From assembly GCA_002713555.1 (NCBI GenBank), contig PATG01000121.1:1-20427 (forward strand): a stretch of DNA of 20,427 bases. The letters are read 5' to 3'. A model generated the notes under the pieces. The model was given only the letters and a program-made list of their open reading frames with translations, was not told where the DNA came from and made no database searches. This DNA comes from Planctomycetaceae bacterium (GTDB lineage: Bacteria > Planctomycetota > Planctomycetia > Pirellulales > Lacipirellulaceae). Below, piece by piece: positions 17,291 to 20,427 of this stretch. Position 1 is the stretch's first letter. Every line of letters starts with the position of its first letter. Made by a program: the position numbers and the translations under genes.

Positions 17291-18133
17291 TTACAACTCC
17301 GTCCGATTTCGACTTCGTGCTTCACTAACCGTATTTCCGCTGTGCAATTTTCCTCGTATTGCCTCGACTCGAAATTCTGAGGCATCACGGAAATTGCTTT
17401 TACGACCTACATCGGAAATAAGTATACCGCGTCGATGCTGTTGTAATCGTTGGGCTATCGAGCCGTCGGGCAATACAAACGCGCTCGGCCAAGATTGATA
17501 ATAGCCGCATGCGTTAGCCACGCTGCTCCAAATATAGTTGGACCCACAATGCGCCTGAACCGTTGGGAGCATAATAGCCGCATGGTCGGTTCTGCCCTTC
17601 GCTCTAGCGTTGTAGAACGACTGGAAGACAATATCCACGCCAGCTCGTTGGTGATCACGGAAGAGCTCAGGATACCGTACGTCGTGGCAGATGCTCACCG
17701 CACAATTCAATTTTCCTATTTTAAACCTGCAGGGATAATTGCCCGGAGAATAATGCTTTAAATCTTTTCCGGTGCAGAACCGTTTATCGTATCGGTCAAC
17801 AACATTGCCCGCTGGGTCAACGACATAGACACTGTTGTGAGGAAGATTACGACGTAGACGATGGGTACTTCCCACGAGCAGCCAGACGCGATGTTTCTTG
17901 GCCAGGCCAAGAATACGTTGGCTTTCTTCCTGCAAAAGATCCCAATCGAAATTATTCCAAGCCTGCCCACCCGGTGCCTTGAAATCGACACCAGCGTAAC
18001 CAGAGAGTGCACATTCCGGAAAGTGGACTAATTGCGCGCCCTCCTGGGATGCTTCGGTGATTTGCTGTATGATTGCCGATGCGTTGCGATGAATATTGGC
18101 TGAAATGGGAAACTGGCATGTGGCAATTTTCAT
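17291..18133 (-). CDS. Carbon-nitrogen hydrolase (nitrilase superfamily)
   Basis: A 280-residue cytoplasmic enzyme of the nitrilase/amidase superfamily, which hydrolyses nonpeptide C-N bonds through a Glu-Lys-Cys triad. All parts are visible: Glu40 in LVHFPECALSGY, Lys117 in DRYDKRFCTGKD and Cys149 in AVSICHDVRYPE, with the second conserved Glu at 156. The length is normal for the family. Other family landmarks are VGSTHRL and the N-terminal MKIATCQFP. ATG 18133 has AGGGTGA four bases upstream. The substrate cannot be named; omega-amidase-like, carbamoylase-like and aliphatic amidase members share these motifs. It is transcribed away from the D-2-hydroxyacid dehydrogenase gene across a 106-bp gap, so joint control is possible. 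The C-terminal about 20 residues (RSRNRTEL end) are polar and probably not part of the core. Confidence 0.9.
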   Translation of the reverse strand: MKIATCQFPISANIHRNASAIIQQITEASQEGAQLVHFPECALSGYAGVDFKAPGGQAWNNFDWDLLQEESQRILGLAKKHRVWLLVGSTHRLRRNLPHNSVYVVDPAGNVVDRYDKRFCTGKDLKHYSPGNYPCRFKIGKLNCAVSICHDVRYPELFRDHQRAGVDIVFQSFYNARAKGRTDHAAIMLPTVQAHCGSNYIWSSVANACGYYQSWPSAFVLPDGSIAQRLQQHRRGILISDVGRKSNFRDASEFRVEAIRGKLHSGNTVSEARSRNRTEL

Positions 18134-18239
18134 GATTCACCCTGCAGTCTTTATCATCAGTACCGTTTTAACATCTATGCCATTAGTAATTAACCAATAA
18201 TCCTTGTTCTCGTTTGAAAGTATACTCTGCTGCTAAACC
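18134..18239. promoter_or_regulatory. Divergent control region between amidohydrolase and dehydrogenase genes
   Basis: This AT-rich 106-bp gap must hold both promoters. The palindrome AGTATACT (18219-18226) contains TATACT (18221-18226), a -10-like match on the plus strand only 13 bp before the dehydrogenase ATG. No good -35 match was found at the right spacing. AGGGTGA near 18138-18144 (read on the minus strand) is the ribosome site of the amidohydrolase. Confidence 0.4.
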
Positions 18240-19208
18240 ATGTCGAACCCAACTATCATTGCTACCGGTCCACTGAAACACGTCGCAATCGAAATTCTCA
18301 AACCGTTCGGAAATCTGGAAATCATGCCAGACTATTCGATGGAGACGCTCTTTACCCATCTGGAAAATGCCATTGCGGTTGCCTTGCGGGGCGATGGTTT
18401 TTTTCCTGAAAACGCGCTCGATGCAGCGCCCAACATCAAAGTGCTGGGCCGGACCGGTGTAGGCTATAACAAAGTCTGCGTGGCAGCAGCAACAAAGCGC
18501 AAGATACCCGTTGTGTATACTCCGGGCGTAGGCGCTCCGGCTGTTGCTGAGGGAGCTATGGCCTGGATGCTTGCCCTCTCGAAGAATATTCTGAAGTGGG
18601 ATACTGAAATCAAAGCAGGCAATTGGGCTAGCCGAGAAGAAATAGTCAATGATGGCTTGGAAGGGTCCACACTTGGCATCATTGGCTTAGGAAGAATCGG
18701 TCAACAACTCGCCAAAATGGCGACTCCGTGCGATATGACGATCTTGGCATATGATCCGTTCGCGTCTGCAGACGTAGCCCAATCTTTGGGTGTCGAGTTG
18801 GTCGAGCTCGATGATCTCATGAGTCGCAGCGACTTTATTTCTGTCCACGCCGCTGCCACCGAAGAGAACCGGGGCTTGATCAATCGTCAACGGCTTGCCG
18901 TCGTGAAGCCAGGCGCTTACTTCCTCAATCTGGCTCGCGGATGGCTGGTGGACAGCTTGGACGACTTGCACGACGCGCTAACCGAGGGTCGCCTCGCTGG
19001 CGTCGCTCTAGATGTTTTTGAGCCGGAGCCACCGGACTTTCATCACCCGCTGTTTCGCCATCCGAATTGCCTGGCTGCACCGCATGCCATCGCAGGCTCG
19101 AAATATTCGACCAACAAGATTCACAAAACGATGGCCCAAGATATGGCCGCCGTGCTCAGTGGCCAGCGCCCCCAGTTTTTGGTCAATCCGGAAATTTATG
19201 ATGCGTAA
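18240..19208 (+). CDS. D-isomer-specific 2-hydroxyacid dehydrogenase
   Basis: A 322-residue NAD-dependent dehydrogenase of the D-2-hydroxyacid family (phosphoglycerate dehydrogenase-like), catalysing 2-oxoacid/2-hydroxyacid interconversion. The Rossmann motif is GLGRIG at residues 149-154 (LGIIGLGRIGQQ), and the acidic residue after the second strand is Asp172 (LAYDP), which favours NAD over NADP. Catalytic positions are Arg233 in NLARGWLVD, the Glu of DVFEPEP (261/263) and His282 in AAPHAIAGS. There is no C-terminal ACT domain, so it is a short form and the serine pathway role is not certain; glyoxylate/hydroxypyruvate or other 2-oxoacids are equally possible. No Shine-Dalgarno sequence precedes ATG 18240, and a TATACT box lies only 13 bp upstream, so a leaderless message is possible. 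Confidence 0.92.
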   Translation: MSNPTIIATGPLKHVAIEILKPFGNLEIMPDYSMETLFTHLENAIAVALRGDGFFPENALDAAPNIKVLGRTGVGYNKVCVAAATKRKIPVVYTPGVGAPAVAEGAMAWMLALSKNILKWDTEIKAGNWASREEIVNDGLEGSTLGIIGLGRIGQQLAKMATPCDMTILAYDPFASADVAQSLGVELVELDDLMSRSDFISVHAAATEENRGLINRQRLAVVKPGAYFLNLARGWLVDSLDDLHDALTEGRLAGVALDVFEPEPPDFHHPLFRHPNCLAAPHAIAGSKYSTNKIHKTMAQDMAAVLSGQRPQFLVNPEIYDA

Positions 19209-19210
19209 AC

Positions 19211-19249
19211 GGGAGGAGAAGAAGGGAGAGGAGAGAGGAGAGAAGGGAG
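19211..19249. repeat. 39-base uninterrupted purine tract
   Basis: Beginning two bases after the dehydrogenase stop, the plus strand contains 39 consecutive A/G bases built from GGGAG, GAGAG and GAAGGGAG units. Such mirror-like purine tracts can form triplex DNA. It is followed at once by the hairpin at 19260-19279 and the four-helix-bundle gene fragment. Confidence 0.8.
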
Positions 19250-19259
19250 CAACCGAGCA

Positions 19260-19279
19260 CTCATGCCATTCGGCATGAG
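19260..19279. terminator. Perfect 8-bp hairpin downstream of the dehydrogenase
   Basis: CTCATGCC, loop ATTC, GGCATGAG. The perfect stem lies 52 bp after the dehydrogenase stop. No T run follows, so it may be a repeat end rather than a terminator. The apparent ATG codons at 19263 and 19275 lie inside it and are poor start candidates. Confidence 0.4.
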
Positions 19280-19307
19280 AGCGCAGGGCGGTATTTTGAA
19301 ATTCTAT

Positions 19308-19655
19308 GTGATTAGTAGTTTTCGTGAATTGCGTGTTTATCAGGCAGCAGAGGAGGGGGCGCATCAGTTGTTCTTGCTTACAAAGCGATTGCCTATTGAG
19401 GAGAAGTACTCTTTGACTAGCCAAATTCGCCGGGCAAGCCGTTCTGTCCATGCCCATATCGTAGAAGCCTGGCGCAAGCGTCGTTATCCTGCTTCTTTCG
19501 TCAGCAAATTAAGCGACTCAGACGCCGAAGCAGCTGAGGTTCAATCATGGCACGACTCAGTGCAGGGGTGCGTGAGATATTCGAGCGGCGCGGCTAGTGA
19601 GCCCCCACCGCAATCGGTTCTAGGTGTTCTCGGCGTGCCCTGCTCGCCGCTCCCG
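19308..19655 (+). pseudogene. Truncated four-helix-bundle (23S rRNA intervening-sequence-type) protein
   Basis: The frame matches the planctomycete type of four-helix-bundle protein related to proteins encoded in 23S rRNA intervening sequences: SFRELRVYQAAEEGAHQLF, LTKRLPIEEKYSLTSQIRRAS, then HIVEAWRKRRYPASFVSKL and SDSDAEAAEVQSWHDS. Helices one to three are recognisable up to about the CVRYS segment near 19585; the usual last helix is missing and the frame continues into unrelated sequence. The likely original start is GTG 19308 (VISSFRELRV), since an earlier ATG at 19263 falls in a hairpin. No good ribosome site is evident. The role of this family is unknown. Because the third/fourth helix boundary is broken, the product is probably not functional, unless the fusion frame running to 19814 is expressed as a new protein. 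Confidence 0.6.
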
Positions 19656-19814
19656 AACCGTATTAGCATCGTAAAGAAAAATGGCAAGGTGGATCATCAC
19701 AAAGCCCTGACCGGCGATGATCTAATTGAGTTCGTCGATGACAAGCTGTTTTCGTACCTTGCTAAGTTCAAAACGGCAGCGGAAAGCTCCGACAGCATTG
19801 TTACTAACAGTTAA
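19656..19814 (+). pseudogene. Probable fragment of a type I restriction methyltransferase (HsdM-like)
   Basis: In the same frame as the preceding fragment, the sequence reads VKKNGKVDHHKALTGDDLIEF and then VDDKLFSYLAKFK, TAAESSDSI. The block DHKALTGDDLxxFVxxKLFxYLxxFK resembles a segment I know from HsdM-type N6-adenine methyltransferases, where it is followed by the YKIGEIF region. Here it ends at TAA 19812-19814 after TNS, with no methyltransferase catalytic motif (NPPY/F) in the window. It therefore looks like a 50-codon relic. No hsdS or hsdR sequence is present nearby. Its stop overlaps the ribosome site of the following pfpI-like gene. The assignment rests on memory of the motif, not on a search. 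Confidence 0.5.
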
Positions 19815-19824
19815 GGGTACTCTC

Positions 19825-20361
19825 ATGGATACGCCACTAGCAAACAAACGAATCCTGATCATCGTCGGTGATATTTATTAAGATCTGGAACTTTGGTATC
19901 CAAAGCTACGTTTGATCGAAGCGGGAGCGGAAGTTATCGTGGCCGGGTTGGAGGCTGACACAGTCTACGCCGGAAAAAATGGCTATCCTGGTAAATCTGA
20001 TACAGCATTCAGTGATGTTGATCCATCGACATTTGACGGGCTGGTAGTACCAGGTGGTTTCATGCCGGACAAACTCCGACGTGAAAATTTAGTGCTCGAC
20101 ATCGTCCGTCATTTTCACGAACAGGGCAAACTTGTGGCTGCAATCTGCCATGGTGGCTGGATTCCGATTTCAGCCGGAGTCTATCAGGGCATTCGCGTGA
20201 CGGGTAGTCCGGGTATCAAGGACGATTTGGTCAATGCCGGAGCCATTTGGGAAGATGCTCCTGTGGTCGTTGACAATCATCATGTGACAAGCCGCAAGCC
20301 AGATGACCTGCCAGAGTTCTGTCGAGGAATATTGCAAGTATTATCGACGTTAGGCAGTTAA
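19825..20361 (+). pseudogene. DJ-1/PfpI family gene interrupted by an in-frame TAA
   Basis: Starting at ATG 19825, with AAGGG seven bases upstream, the frame reads MDTPLANKRILIIVGDIY, then TAA at codon 19 (19879-19881), then DLELWYPKLRLIEAGAEVIV and continues open to 20361 (178 residues if the stop is read through). The rest is a complete DJ-1/PfpI domain: VVPGGF near residue 78, the nucleophile elbow AAICHGG with Cys108-His109, and the C-terminal HHVTSRKPDDLPEF. In relatives the interrupted segment is normally E-D-x-E, so the stop replaces the first Glu codon, consistent with a single GAA-to-TAA change. Family members act as intracellular proteases, glyoxalases/deglycases or chaperones. The mutation should abolish full-length product; restart at TTG 19912 would lack the first strand. 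A sequencing error is the main alternative. Confidence 0.8.
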
Positions 20362-20427
20362 ATCAGTAGATCGACGCGCACCGGCGGGGCGAGCTCTAGA
20401 TGCGTTTTCCGTATCGATAGCCTGGCA
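20362..20427. other. Short terminal stretch without recognisable feature
   Basis: The last 66 bases after the DJ-1/PfpI frame show no recognisable gene start, hairpin or repeat. Confidence 0.5.

Noticed and set aside
16965..17498. 177-codon plus-strand open frame across the convergent gap
   Set aside because: It begins at a TTG overlapping the previous gene's stop, is rich in Arg/Ser/Cys with no domain, and runs antisense into the nitrilase-family gene, whose catalytic triad is intact.
19879..19881. Recoding of TAA as selenocysteine or pyrrolysine
   Set aside because: Those amino acids use UGA and UAG, not UAA, and relatives have Glu here, so a point mutation or error is far simpler.

Overview
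The window looks like a chromosome segment from a Planctomycetes bacterium, most likely Pirellulales. The evidence is gene content: a DUF1559 pseudopilin-like protein with a prepilin N-terminus, several secreted DUF1549/DUF1553 proteins (some with the planctomycete cytochrome c domain, PSCyt1), and three DUF1501 proteins. These families are hugely expanded in that phylum and rare elsewhere. No RNA gene, CRISPR array, intact insertion sequence or replication origin was found.

Layout. (1) 1-909: a DUF1559 protein on +, whose stop codon shares a CTAG with the stop of the convergent next gene. (2) 906-4574, minus strand: a DUF1549/DUF1553 protein followed by a DUF1501 protein, separated by a short gap holding a G/C-run element. 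(3) 4575-4835: a divergent control region with a good sigma70-like promoter for the plus strand. (4) 4836-13800, plus strand: four tightly packed genes, DUF1549/1553 + DUF1501 + DUF1549/1553 + DUF1501, almost certainly one operon. (5) 14116-16968: a large secreted protein made of LamG, BACON-like, beta-propeller and C-terminal beta-sandwich parts. (6) 16969-17290: a convergent intergenic region rich in inverted repeats. (7) 17291-19208: divergent genes for a nitrilase-superfamily amidohydrolase and a D-2-hydroxyacid dehydrogenase. (8) 19209-20361: a decayed zone with a purine tract, a hairpin, a truncated four-helix-bundle gene joined to what looks like a type I methyltransferase (HsdM) fragment, and a DJ-1/PfpI gene broken by an in-frame TAA.

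How the parts fit. Regions 2-5 appear to form one extracytoplasmic cluster. Three paralogous DUF1549/1553 + DUF1501 pairs each carry a different accessory module (coiled coil without PSCyt1; LamG inserted near the C-terminus; beta-sandwich between the two DUFs), next to a multidomain secreted protein that looks glycan-binding or glycan-active. All three DUF1501 proteins have twin-arginine-type N-termini, and the partners have Sec-type signals and CxxCH haem-binding motifs. An exported haem-dependent or hydrolytic system acting on an external polymer is a reasonable inference, but the biochemical function of these DUFs is not established and cannot be read from the sequence. Regions 7-8 look like ordinary metabolic genes beside a small graveyard of gene fragments.
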